Below, one piece after another: positions 16,792 through 25,667 of a stretch of DNA of 35,906 bases (positions are counted from its first letter, which is position 1; every line of letters starts with the position of its first letter). This DNA is from a virus. The DNA lies in the IMG/VR virus record IMGVR_UViG_3300008050_000131, positions 1-35,906 of that record; one strand, written 5' to 3'. Both the position numbers and the translations under genes were made by a program. Below the pieces are notes generated by a model that saw nothing but the letters and a program-made list of their open reading frames with translations, ran no database searches and was not told where the DNA came from.

Positions 16792-17568
16792 TTAAACTCT
16801 AAACCACCCAATATTTACATTGGCGTATCTTAAAAAAATCGTTTCTTTGTCGGCTAATATAACATCAGAACTCACTCCATCGATGTTGTGCGCTCCATGC
16901 TTTATGGTCACATTCTCCCCCCCGAAGCGAGAGATTACAACGACATCACCCAGTGAAGGGGTAATAGGTAAGGAAGCTAAGAGCGCATTTGCAGAGGTAT
17001 CGAGGATATATGCTCTCTGTACCTCTGTGTCCACATTAGCCGTTAAGAGACTCGTGGGGAGGTTTGGTTGTGCCGTAGATGCGATGGTCACACCTGTGCC
17101 GTTTGATGTGATAGAGATGTCCGTACCACCCGTAAGTTTCTTGTTCACAAACTTACTGTCATTGCGGATTAATAGATCTCCTGCTGTCGCCCCCTCAATC
17201 GTAACATCCGTAAGATGCGTAAGAGAGGTAACGTCACCGCCCATAGGGACAGAACCATACGCGCTCTTAGGAGAATACCATACCGCCAAGATCTCTTCTG
17301 GTTCCAAGACCACAGGACTTATCCATGTGATCGTCTTTCCGTCTAGACTATAATCAACACCATACTCAGCTACGACAGAATTATAGTGTATCTGTAAGAC
17401 GTAATCTCCGTCTCTATCCGTTGTCGGCTCACTAGGGATAACAAACGTATTAGAGATAGGATCAGGTACAGTAAACGTAACCTTCTCCCATGTAGCCTCT
17501 ACAGGTATTGAGATCGGGTTCTCGTAAACCTCAACATTCGTAATGTTTGGATATACATCTACTCTCAT
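16792..17568 (-). CDS. Tail fibre/baseplate-proximal beta-structured protein
   Basis: This 258-residue protein has two halves. The N-terminal half (1-105) is a beta domain with VTFTVPDPI and YSLDGKTITWISP, like the receptor-side domains of fibres. The C-terminal half (about 115-258) has SLTHLTDVTIEGATAGDLLIRN, a repeat-like motif common in fibres, and a jelly-roll-like end (PSLGDVVVISRFGGENVTIK) resembling the C-terminal domain of the large fibre. The start overlaps the previous stop (ATGA) with GAGGT upstream. No enzyme motif is seen. Confidence 0.7.
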   Translation of the reverse strand: MRVDVYPNITNVEVYENPISIPVEATWEKVTFTVPDPISNTFVIPSEPTTDRDGDYVLQIHYNSVVAEYGVDYSLDGKTITWISPVVLEPEEILAVWYSPKSAYGSVPMGGDVTSLTHLTDVTIEGATAGDLLIRNDSKFVNKKLTGGTDISITSNGTGVTIASTAQPNLPTSLLTANVDTEVQRAYILDTSANALLASLPITPSLGDVVVISRFGGENVTIKHGAHNIDGVSSDVILADKETIFLRYANVNIGWFRV

Positions 17569-17918
17569 CGTGTTACCTCGCCTTCAATTCTACATCGACC
17601 TTTGATCAGTTTTGTGACGACATTCTCAGCAGATTTTACTTCTAAGTCGTATACCGCCACCGATGGAGGGAGTAGTGCAGTTTGCTCATAACCTATGGTT
17701 AGATTAATCGCGCCCTGTGTTTCATATATTTGAATCTGATCTGAGTCAGAACTATCTAATTCTAAGAGAACGACACTCGAACCCGTTGAAGATCTAATCT
17801 GCATCTTCGCAGAGTAACCTGCCATATTTATTGGATTATTCGCGCTGTTCAACCAGTACAAAGCCAATTTATATGTGCTTCCCTGCTCAACAGTTATATT
17901 GTAAATTCCTGAAATCAT
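17565..17918 (-). CDS. Small beta-sandwich phage structural protein
   Basis: This 117-residue protein has a pattern I recall from common phage neck or fibre-associated proteins: NITVEQGSTYKLALYW, MAGYSAKMQIRSSTGS, INLTIGYEQTALLPP and AVYDLEVKSAENVVTKLIKG. The ATG at 17918 has GAAGGG upstream and overlaps the lipoprotein stop (ATGA); an upstream ATG at 17939 is less likely. It is probably part of the fibre or baseplate periphery. The exact role is unknown. Confidence 0.65.
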   Translation of the reverse strand: MISGIYNITVEQGSTYKLALYWLNSANNPINMAGYSAKMQIRSSTGSSVVLLELDSSDSDQIQIYETQGAINLTIGYEQTALLPPSVAVYDLEVKSAENVVTKLIKGRCRIEGEVTR

Positions 17919-18184
17919 TCTTGAATCCCTTCTATACAAAGATCTAACGCTATAAGAAGTTCTTCTTCTTGGGACATTCTCAAGAGCATCCAGTCCTTAG
18001 AGACAGTAAAACTACCATCTTCGTTCTCGGTTATATCTGACTTTTCAACAACTATTACCACTTCACTAGGCTCTTTTTCTTTTTCGAGAAGAGCGCAGAG
18101 CGGAGCGCAACCGCTTATCGTGACGAGTCCAAGAGATAGACACAAGCTCCGCAGAATCTGCGGTGTTAAGTTTTTTAATCTCAT
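17915..18184 (-). CDS. Lipoprotein, candidate outer-membrane spanin (o-spanin)
   Basis: This 89-residue protein has a classic lipoprotein signal. A basic N-terminus and hydrophobic core lead to ISGC with Cys26 as the lipidated residue. The mature part contains an acidic EKSDITENEDGSFTVSKD and ends with a Leu/Glu helix. The ATG at 18184 has a strong GAGGAAGG six bases upstream, better than the in-frame ATG at 18226. Its first 119 bases lie inside the preceding small membrane-protein gene in another frame, as Rz1 lies inside Rz. With the holin upstream this suggests outer-membrane disruption at lysis. The lipobox is visible; the spanin role is inferred. Confidence 0.6.
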   Translation of the reverse strand: MRLKNLTPQILRSLCLSLGLVTISGCAPLCALLEKEKEPSEVVIVVEKSDITENEDGSFTVSKDWMLLRMSQEEELLIALDLCIEGIQE

Positions 18185-18287
18185 TATAAACCTTCCTCTT
18201 AGGTGGTTCATCAGTGATTTTATCACAAAAGTGGTCTAAAAGCAGAGGGACTATCATTGATAAGATCCCGATGATTGCTTCAATCAT
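18066..18287 (-). CDS. Small membrane protein, possible inner-membrane spanin-like partner
   Basis: This 73-residue protein starts ATG in an ATGA overlap with the holin stop. One N-terminal transmembrane helix (about 4-20: AIIGILSMIVPLLLDHF) is followed by a charged, very basic tail (RSALRSSRKRKRA). The second half overlaps the lipoprotein gene in another frame. The location and overlap resemble the i-spanin of Rz/Rz1, but the tail is shorter than usual and shows no long coiled coil. It could instead be a holin modulator. Confidence 0.5.
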   Translation of the reverse strand: MIEAIIGILSMIVPLLLDHFCDKITDEPPKRKVYNEIKKLNTADSAELVSISWTRHDKRLRSALRSSRKRKRA

Positions 18288-18652
18288 ACATCTAACTTCT
18301 TCTCTCCTGTCGCCCCAACAGATTTTAATTGGCCCAATTCCTCGTCAATCATTCTGACAAGATCATTCTTTTTTAGTTTGGGATACATCACCGCCAAGTT
18401 ATCTAGAACCCACTCACCTTTAGAGGCTCCAGAGACAGGGTTCTGCTCAACCTTAGCCTTACGAGAGGCCCATTCTTCGGCTCCCGCGATAGCCATACGG
18501 ATACCCTGTCGAACCATACCCATCTTATCTTCTTCGAGTTTTATCCCCAACCTCTTCGTAAGAAGCATCGCCCCATAGGAAGCAATCGCTGTCAGAAGCG
18601 CACCGAAGACAGGGATTAATTGTTCCGCAATTTGTTGGAATATACTTTCCAT
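18284..18652 (-). CDS. Phage holin, LLH family
   Basis: This 122-residue protein has an N-terminal hydrophobic helix (about 9-32, LIPVFGALLTAIASYGAMLL), then a long amphipathic region with KMGMVRQGIRMAIAGAEEWASR and a basic C-terminus. This arrangement matches LLH-type phage holins, which form membrane lesions that time lysis. GGAG precedes the ATG just after the stop of the large tail protein. It is the head of the lysis block with the two overlapping genes that follow. No endolysin follows in this block. Confidence 0.75.
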   Translation of the reverse strand: MESIFQQIAEQLIPVFGALLTAIASYGAMLLTKRLGIKLEEDKMGMVRQGIRMAIAGAEEWASRKAKVEQNPVSGASKGEWVLDNLAVMYPKLKKNDLVRMIDEELGQLKSVGATGEKKLDV

Positions 18653-18661
18653 GATGATCTC

Positions 18662-21600
18662 CTAGTTCTTTGTACTTAAAATGGAGTGAGTTTTAATCGG
18701 TGCAGAATCAATCTCTACACCATAATGACGCTCGTTGACCGCATCTGAAGAATGACGCTCACTAGGACGATTGACCTCTAATGTCGCTGAGATATGACAC
18801 CCCGCCACAGAAGGAACGTGTTCGATATTAACAACATCATTAGTATCATGTAGTTTTGCGCCATAATGACCTGTATAGAGAACGAAGACTAACTCATGAT
18901 CACCCGCCATCGTTAATTCGTTAGCAGTGGGAATCATATCTAAGAGATTCAACGAGGTTCCGTTGATGTCAGAGGACAACGCTAATCCGTTAGTCGCGGA
19001 ATTAGTGTGCGCTCTATTTAACTCGTTGATCAGGTCGATCTCCATACCAGAATTTCTTGGATGTTCTGTGTCCTTAAAGAGAGCTTCTGTGACTACACTG
19101 TCTTGTGCATGATTAAACGTATAGTCGAATGGATCTACCGCGTAAGTATCACCCATTGAACTCGTCTTTACAGTCGCAACAGAGTAATTGTAAGCCTTAT
19201 TACGACTACTGGTAAGATGTGCGGTTTTTTCGTTCGTACCCCCTGTCGAGTCAGAAATCATCCCATAAAGGTGGCTGACCTTATCGTAATTAGGATGTCC
19301 TACGGAAGCGGAAGCAGGGTGCATAGAACCGAGATGGAGAAACGGCTTCTTATTAGGGTCTGTAGGCCCACTGGTGAACGCTTTATCGACAATAGAAGTC
19401 CCTGTCCTATCATGAACCAAAAAGATCTCTGTGAGCGATTTAGGCATTGGCGAGACTTCTGAATAGTTTGTTGGTCTAGAGTGAAGAACCCTGAGAGAAC
19501 AATTCCAAAGAAGTTTATGCTGTAGTCCCATGTCATTGATCGCAGTAAACACTCCCATGATAGGTGACTCAAACTGAGCCAAGTCCATCTGGTAACGCGC
19601 ATATTGGAATGGATCTCTAAAGACATCCCCATCAGTATCGTGACTATTGTGAACTAGAACACCTGTTTTGTGGATAGCTCCAATACCAAGATTAAAGGGA
19701 GACAGGAACCCTGATCGGTTACCGTTCCCACCTAGAGCAGTACCCATATCACCAACAAACAGAGTATCCGTTGGGTTATCAGGCCCAATCGCAGGTGGAG
19801 TGTTATAACCAATCCCCTGAATTTGACCTCCACTAGTATAGTCTCCTGCTAGAGCGAAGGGCATTGAATAGTCATAGTCTGCTGAAAGATTAGCGTCATC
19901 AAGTCCTGTAGCAAACGAAGTTCTCACAAGATCAACGATACCCGCGACAGTCCTCGTTCTAATCGCAGAACGCATCACAGGCACACTCCACGCATCAAAA
20001 CCTGCCTGTAGTCCTGTTGGGAGGTTTGACGCAAGACCATACGCTTCACCTTCCCAATAAACACTCTTGTCGTCATAAGGAAAACTATCGTCTTCAATTT
20101 GAGCAACATCGTTCCAATACGCATGAGAATAATTCTCTATAAACGTATGGAACCCGACATGAGGTTCTGGGGTAGCATCCGTATCTTGCGCTTGTTGAGC
20201 GAACATTCTTGAAGCAGGTAAGAAAACAGGCCCAACTTCTTTATTAAGATCATTCAATGTAGGGATAGAGGGAAATGATAGATCCATTAAAGGGTCATTA
20301 ATTAATGTCCCATTGTCCATTGTATATTGACGATTATTACTGTTTGCCCCACCCGTCATATGTCTATGTGTAGAATGAATTGGGTATGGGAACAATGTAG
20401 TATTTATAGTCGTAGAATCAGTCTGTACATCAACTTGTCCACCAATCCCATCCCAAGTGGATGAAGTATCAGTGTGACTTGCGGGACTCCCTGTATATTC
20501 TGCAAGAGTATGATCGTTTACTCCATCATTATAAGTGTAAGCAGACCCTGTGCTTGGCACGAGTGCAGGAATTATCAAAGATCGTCTACCCCATTTAGGG
20601 TAAAGCGTTACCCTGAAATTGTTATTATTCCCATCCTGTGTCGGGTATAGTATTGCAGTATTAGGGGAACTCGGTGCAGGAGCTTGGATATGGTTCTGTG
20701 CGGGGTGATACCAATGCACGAACGGCTGATGCTCATGTCCAAACGGCAGGTCAAGATCATCTACCGCCCCGATAGCCAATACGGTCGTGTCAACCCCACT
20801 ATCAGTACGAGTCTCGGTATGACTCGGACTTGTACTCTGTACCAATGGTTGATTATTACCGTTTATCAACTTCTGAGTGTCACCAAGACCATGTGCGACC
20901 TTCAGTAGAGCCTCAATACCCTCCGCCATAACAAAGGAGTTCTCAAGGATACTGTGTTGATGCTTCGGCATCGTCATCCAATGAGTCAAAGAGAGGGGTT
21001 CAATCCGCACAAAAAGATTAAGATTGTCCACTAAGAGGTTCCGAGGATAACCTCTGGAGTCGACCTCCGCAGGATAGAAGTCACCAATGTGATAGCGTAA
21101 CTTCATAGACGTACATCGATTAGTCCATGTGTCTAAAGCCATATCAGATAAAAGGTTAGCCGAAGATGTTGTATTATTGACATTAAAACGATTCCAAGGC
21201 CCATACTCTTTATCAACATCCTGATCCTCAGTATATAGAGACATTACGCCCCCATCATGCTGATATTGTTTCATTAACTCTTTAGGGTCAAATAGTGAAA
21301 CGTCTTTAGGGATGAATTTCCTATAATCTTCTCCTGCACTTATCGCTGTATCCTCAACGGTAAGATACGAGTACGAGTCAAGAAACACATTTGACCTATC
21401 AGCTTGTGCAGAGTTCTGAAGATAAGGAATCCTGAAAGAATTACTTGATGCTTGTAAGAGTGAAGAACCATGAAGAAACATGGTTACGGCTTCAGTCGCT
21501 GAAGTAACACGAGTTTCACTAATCGTAAATAAATCTGCACTGTTATGTGCTGTAGTCTTTATCGCCAATTTTCTGAAGTTAATACCGTTCAAGAAAGCCA

Positions 21601-23635
21601 CAGCTTGTGCTGGGCCTTCATCCCACGCCCTCACAGAAACGTCCGTTGTGTTGTTATTGTTCAGACCCGATGCTTCTTTCTTATAGAAACTCCAACCGAG
21701 ATCCTCATCGTTTACCCCAACCGTATGTGATGCTCTCGCGCCTTTTTCTCGGATAAGGTAACTAGACGTACCAGACACAAACCCTGTCTCTTCTGTAGTA
21801 GTCGCTAGAGGGTTCAATGGGACAACGCTTCCTGCGCCATAACCCGCTTGTGCGAAGCCTGTAGTCGTACCCGCTAATTGATAGTTTACTGCGCTCGGAA
21901 TACGAGCATCCGCGCCCGTCTTCCCAAGCGCACTACCAAGACCACTCATACCCAACAAAACTTGATCTAGGAAAGAGAGGTGAGAGGCGACACTACCAAA
22001 AACGAGTGGTGCTGTGTCCCCATATAAAAGACCTCCCTTAACCCCAAATAGAGTTCTACTCTGAAGGTTATCTGCGCTTAGATCCGCCTGTGTATGGAAC
22101 ACCCTCGGTGGAGCTAAGAAAGAACCCTCTTGTTGTGTAGCGTCAGAGCGACCCGCATCTTCAAAAGGCCAACCAAAGTTCACTCTCGCATGGACAATAG
22201 GAGCGACTTGATTGTCTGTGATATGTCCAAGATAGAAGTAAGGAGATAAAGTCTCGTTTGGCGCATTCGCTTCACTCTTACTCTCAGAGTAATGGATGTT
22301 TAGTAACTGTACATCATTAGTACCGTCATTCGCGTCTAACGCCTCCAACATAACCGCTTTAAGGAAGGCCCATGACATTCTATCAATCTGCGCTTCTTGT
22401 GCAGTAAAGAAGTGCATAGGAGAGATACTCATATTTGAGAATGGAGAGTTCTGCTGATCCATATCAGAGTATGGAGAAGCATTATTACTGTAGTAAGACT
22501 TCCAGAACTGAGATTGAGTATTGATCTTAGAGGTCATATCCACAGAATCAAACATCGTCTGATTGTCTAGTTTTCTCTCTTGATTGAGGTAACTCATGAT
22601 GTGATAAGGCTTTAAACTTGTATTGTTTCCCTCGCCATCAACAGAACCTCTGTATTTACAAACCCTTACGCACCATCTTAATTGTGTCCTGTGTGTCGTC
22701 TCAAACCCAAGTGCAGAAGATTGAATAGAGGTGTCCTCTTCTGAGGAGATGTCTTCATCAAACACCTGAACATACATCAATAATTGTGGAAGACCTGTGG
22801 TTAATCCCGCGACCTTTGAAGCGTCTTGAGTTTGTGTCGCATCATATAAATCCCTGTACTCTTTAAGAGTATTAGAGGGGATTATTACATACTCATCTCC
22901 AATCGCAGGGATTGCAGAGAAGGCTACGCCCACAGTTAATGTAGACCCAGAAACTCCTGTTAATACCTGCTCTTCTCCTGAGAGCGCACCACTCGTAAAC
23001 CTTACTCGACAACCGCCTTCAGTGATGTTGGCAATAAAATCTTTCGTAGTATCTGTGATCGCATCATCCGCTTGTGAAGCAACAGAAGCACTATCAGGAC
23101 TTACCACAATCGAACGATTAATACCTAAAAGTCTCTTCTTATCATTCGTCCCAAAATTCTTATTTTCATCTAAAAACACAAGAGTAGAAGTAGGGTCTGT
23201 AATTGTTCCCTTATACATATAATTCGAGAAGACTCGATCATTTGCAGAAGTGACGGTTAAGTCTTGAATCTTCCCGTAATCGAATATGATGGATTTATCT
23301 AAGGAGTCTACGTCCTTTAATGACGCAGTATCAATCACACCCTTAAAGGTATCTAATCTACCTAAAGACAAAGCGAAATTATCTTGGTTCCTATTCGAGA
23401 CTACACTCGTGGACTCCACCGACATGACCGCCCAGTCTTTAAAATCTAATTGTGGTGGCCCATATCCCATCTTCTCAATGAGTGTCGAAGTGGTTTGTGC
23501 AGATAAAGCTGAAGACGCATCATTAAGATCAACGTCTAAGATAGGTTTACCCTGCTGAAAAACTACATTCTTATAACCCTTAGTCTTATCAAAGGAATGA
23601 TTCGGATTACTTAGATTAGGTGATGATGAGGGCAT
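18662..23635 (-). CDS. Giant baseplate/tail protein with DUF6519-like N-terminus
   Basis: This 1657-residue protein starts with SFDKTKGYKNVVFQQGKPI, which resembles the N-terminal QQGR-type segment I recall from DUF6519 baseplate/tail proteins (FDPTKHYSGVRMQQG-like). After residues ~180-240, a fibre-like VASQADDAITDTTKDFI leads to a hydrophilic, Asn/Asp/Ser-rich body without clear repeats. Phrases such as SHLSFLDQVLLGMSGLG and GMEIDLINELNRAHTNSA are mildly amphipathic. No enzyme signature is seen. It has AGGAG before the ATG, follows the 189-residue baseplate protein by two bases and precedes the holin. It is likely a large baseplate-associated or tail-spike protein; function is inferred from position. 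Confidence 0.7.
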   Translation of the reverse strand: MPSSSPNLSNPNHSFDKTKGYKNVVFQQGKPILDVDLNDASSALSAQTTSTLIEKMGYGPPQLDFKDWAVMSVESTSVVSNRNQDNFALSLGRLDTFKGVIDTASLKDVDSLDKSIIFDYGKIQDLTVTSANDRVFSNYMYKGTITDPTSTLVFLDENKNFGTNDKKRLLGINRSIVVSPDSASVASQADDAITDTTKDFIANITEGGCRVRFTSGALSGEEQVLTGVSGSTLTVGVAFSAIPAIGDEYVIIPSNTLKEYRDLYDATQTQDASKVAGLTTGLPQLLMYVQVFDEDISSEEDTSIQSSALGFETTHRTQLRWCVRVCKYRGSVDGEGNNTSLKPYHIMSYLNQERKLDNQTMFDSVDMTSKINTQSQFWKSYYSNNASPYSDMDQQNSPFSNMSISPMHFFTAQEAQIDRMSWAFLKAVMLEALDANDGTNDVQLLNIHYSESKSEANAPNETLSPYFYLGHITDNQVAPIVHARVNFGWPFEDAGRSDATQQEGSFLAPPRVFHTQADLSADNLQSRTLFGVKGGLLYGDTAPLVFGSVASHLSFLDQVLLGMSGLGSALGKTGADARIPSAVNYQLAGTTTGFAQAGYGAGSVVPLNPLATTTEETGFVSGTSSYLIREKGARASHTVGVNDEDLGWSFYKKEASGLNNNNTTDVSVRAWDEGPAQAVAFLNGINFRKLAIKTTAHNSADLFTISETRVTSATEAVTMFLHGSSLLQASSNSFRIPYLQNSAQADRSNVFLDSYSYLTVEDTAISAGEDYRKFIPKDVSLFDPKELMKQYQHDGGVMSLYTEDQDVDKEYGPWNRFNVNNTTSSANLLSDMALDTWTNRCTSMKLRYHIGDFYPAEVDSRGYPRNLLVDNLNLFVRIEPLSLTHWMTMPKHQHSILENSFVMAEGIEALLKVAHGLGDTQKLINGNNQPLVQSTSPSHTETRTDSGVDTTVLAIGAVDDLDLPFGHEHQPFVHWYHPAQNHIQAPAPSSPNTAILYPTQDGNNNNFRVTLYPKWGRRSLIIPALVPSTGSAYTYNDGVNDHTLAEYTGSPASHTDTSSTWDGIGGQVDVQTDSTTINTTLFPYPIHSTHRHMTGGANSNNRQYTMDNGTLINDPLMDLSFPSIPTLNDLNKEVGPVFLPASRMFAQQAQDTDATPEPHVGFHTFIENYSHAYWNDVAQIEDDSFPYDDKSVYWEGEAYGLASNLPTGLQAGFDAWSVPVMRSAIRTRTVAGIVDLVRTSFATGLDDANLSADYDYSMPFALAGDYTSGGQIQGIGYNTPPAIGPDNPTDTLFVGDMGTALGGNGNRSGFLSPFNLGIGAIHKTGVLVHNSHDTDGDVFRDPFQYARYQMDLAQFESPIMGVFTAINDMGLQHKLLWNCSLRVLHSRPTNYSEVSPMPKSLTEIFLVHDRTGTSIVDKAFTSGPTDPNKKPFLHLGSMHPASASVGHPNYDKVSHLYGMISDSTGGTNEKTAHLTSSRNKAYNYSVATVKTSSMGDTYAVDPFDYTFNHAQDSVVTEALFKDTEHPRNSGMEIDLINELNRAHTNSATNGLALSSDINGTSLNLLDMIPTANELTMAGDHELVFVLYTGHYGAKLHDTNDVVNIEHVPSVAGCHISATLEVNRPSERHSSDAVNERHYGVEIDSAPIKTHSILSTKN

Positions 23636-23637
23636 AA

Positions 23638-24207
23638 TTAACTCCTATTTATTGAGAACTGAATGTCGACTTCTCGGTCGATCACTAGCGTATTGTCTTT
23701 TTGAATGAGCGGATGGGTGATCCAATTAAACATCGTCCCTGTATCCGCGTTTGCAGTAGTCTCTCCCCCAAATAACCCAAACTCCCTAAGATCCCCGTTT
23801 GCGTCATTCGCGCCCAGAGTGATCTCCATCTTAAATCTAGGTGAGATCGATTGTGGATTCAACACCACTCCCCCGTTATCAAGGAAAGTAAAGTTATCCG
23901 CAGTAATCGCGATCCGAGCAATCTCAGAGGTCAACGTAGTTTGTGTTACAGGCTTATTTACATTATTCGGATCTGCATCCCATGCGACATCCCCCGACCC
24001 AAATGCGATATAATTTATTGCGCCAAAATTGATGAAAAGACCATTTGTATTGGTCGATGCGTCAATCAGTTGTGCCGTAATTAGATTAAGAGCAGAATCT
24101 TGAATTTGATTCTTTCTCCAAGGAGAGACAATCGTCTTATCGAACCCATTAATCGTCTTATATCTAAACGTGTCTCTATATCTACCGATAGCTTCTACAA
24201 GAATCAT
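23638..24207 (-). CDS. Baseplate-proximal tail fibre-type protein
   Basis: This 189-residue protein has an N-terminal helix-like part, FGAINYIAFGSGD, ITADNFTFLDNGG, then DANGDLREFGLFGGE and MFNWITHPLIQKDN followed by VIDREVDIQFSI. I recall this arrangement (ND/GDLREFGLFGG and FNWI.HP) from phage proteins that follow gpI and link the baseplate to fibres. GAGGT precedes the ATG. The role as a fibre-attachment or wedge component is inferred. Confidence 0.7.
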   Translation of the reverse strand: MILVEAIGRYRDTFRYKTINGFDKTIVSPWRKNQIQDSALNLITAQLIDASTNTNGLFINFGAINYIAFGSGDVAWDADPNNVNKPVTQTTLTSEIARIAITADNFTFLDNGGVVLNPQSISPRFKMEITLGANDANGDLREFGLFGGETTANADTGTMFNWITHPLIQKDNTLVIDREVDIQFSINRS

Positions 24208-24215
24208 TTTTACCT

Positions 24216-25667
24216 CTATGCGAATGCTGTATGGAAAGTTCTACCCGCAGGAGAACTAAGACCCGAAGACCAAGTTACATTTACAGGATCTTGATTAGGG
24301 TCAATATGGGGGTAAGTATACAATAAAGGAATGTTACTTGTGTCAGAAAGTGATTCCAAGATGTCAAGACTCCCTAAATCATCAGAAGCTCTAAGCGGTG
24401 AATCCGCATAATCATCGCTGATATTTAATACAAGACTCTCTGTAAAGTTCTCAAGAGCCTGCAAAGAGAAATCCGCGTAGTGTATGCCCAAATAGGGCAG
24501 TAGCCTATGGATCTTCTCAATCGCTAGATTATTTAGAAGAGGCTGACCAGATCCAAGAGGGGTAGTAAGAAGAATCAGAACACCAAATAATGAACGCCAA
24601 TCCTCGCCTGTTAAGGACATCATCACTCTATAATTGTCCGTAGGTAATCCTTCGATCCGTACCGAGTTAGGATCACTCAAATCTACGGTTCCATTAAACG
24701 GAACAGAATTAACAATATCTGCCCAGACACCATCAGTAGCCTCTACCCAACCCGCAGGTGGGTTCCCTGCTTGTATAGCGTCCTCTTCTGTCGCAGTGTA
24801 AAGGATATAATTGAACCCAAGATAAATCTCTACGTCCCAACCTGTGAGGGTCTGAAGAGATAACTCAAAAGCATCATTCGTACCCTTACTGCGCCATATA
24901 TCAATGGCGTTCGATGTCTCTTTTCTCCTCCTCACCTCTCTTAACTCAAAGTTTGTAGGCCACCCTAACAGGTGGTCAATGTAAGGGATAAAGGAAGCAT
25001 CAACAGATTCTACTTTATAACTCTCATCTTGAAACTTCTTAGTCCTTTGGTTCACCTCATCAAGAGACTTTCCGAAAGTCTGCAATAAGTTAAATAGTGC
25101 GTCCCCATTACGAGCATCTAAAATCTTAACGCCTCTAGGCATATAATCAAAGAGAGATACCCCCATAGAAGACTCACCAGAGTCAAGACCGAAGGTGCGG
25201 TCATGTGATGCGAGTGGTGAGAAACACCATAACGTATTATTGTTTACATCTGTACCCTCATAAAACACCGTATAATACCACGTTTGATGTTGGTTACTCG
25301 TCAGGTGGTCGAGGTGTAGAAAGTATGTATCTCTCTCGACTAAACCTAGATTTGCAGAGAGATCTTCATCAACGACTAAGACTGCCGTTGTGTCTTGATA
25401 GTCTCTTGGAAACTCTTTGGTTTTTCTGAGAACCTTAATCTTGCCCGTTAAGGTAAACCCGTTCTCATCTTTAGGGAGCGTATAATAAACCCTTATATGG
25501 TCACCTGTGACGATCTCAGTAGGAAACAGATCATCAGGAACAGTACCCACAACGAGATTACTCGGCTCTACCTTAAAGTGTTTCTTATACCCTAAACGAG
25601 TAAAGGGTTTAACTCCCGCGCCAATTTCTCTTACAAAAGAGAACTGCCACGACTCATGGGTAGACAT
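24216..25667 (-). CDS. Tail protein I family baseplate wedge protein
   Basis: This 483-residue protein lies directly after baseplate J with a one-base overlap (TAATG). It shows a gpI-like core: GVSLFDYMPRGVKILD, then NLLQTFGKSLDEVNQRTKKF and ASFIPYIDHLLGWPTNF, followed by RRRKETSNAIDIWRSKGTN. The last is the typical helical and RKG region where wedge proteins pair with gpJ. The N-terminal 130 residues are an added beta domain; the C-terminal half has YADFSLQALENFTE-like segments. Longer than P2 gpI, as in many larger myoviruses. It is part of the wedge that forms the baseplate rim. Confidence 0.82.
   Translation of the reverse strand: MSTHESWQFSFVREIGAGVKPFTRLGYKKHFKVEPSNLVVGTVPDDLFPTEIVTGDHIRVYYTLPKDENGFTLTGKIKVLRKTKEFPRDYQDTTAVLVVDEDLSANLGLVERDTYFLHLDHLTSNQHQTWYYTVFYEGTDVNNNTLWCFSPLASHDRTFGLDSGESSMGVSLFDYMPRGVKILDARNGDALFNLLQTFGKSLDEVNQRTKKFQDESYKVESVDASFIPYIDHLLGWPTNFELREVRRRKETSNAIDIWRSKGTNDAFELSLQTLTGWDVEIYLGFNYILYTATEEDAIQAGNPPAGWVEATDGVWADIVNSVPFNGTVDLSDPNSVRIEGLPTDNYRVMMSLTGEDWRSLFGVLILLTTPLGSGQPLLNNLAIEKIHRLLPYLGIHYADFSLQALENFTESLVLNISDDYADSPLRASDDLGSLDILESLSDTSNIPLLYTYPHIDPNQDPVNVTWSSGLSSPAGRTFHTAFA

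Noticed and set aside
18927-19462. Plus-strand frames opposite the giant tail gene
   Set aside because: They are short, low in protein-like content and overlap a strongly supported minus-strand gene.
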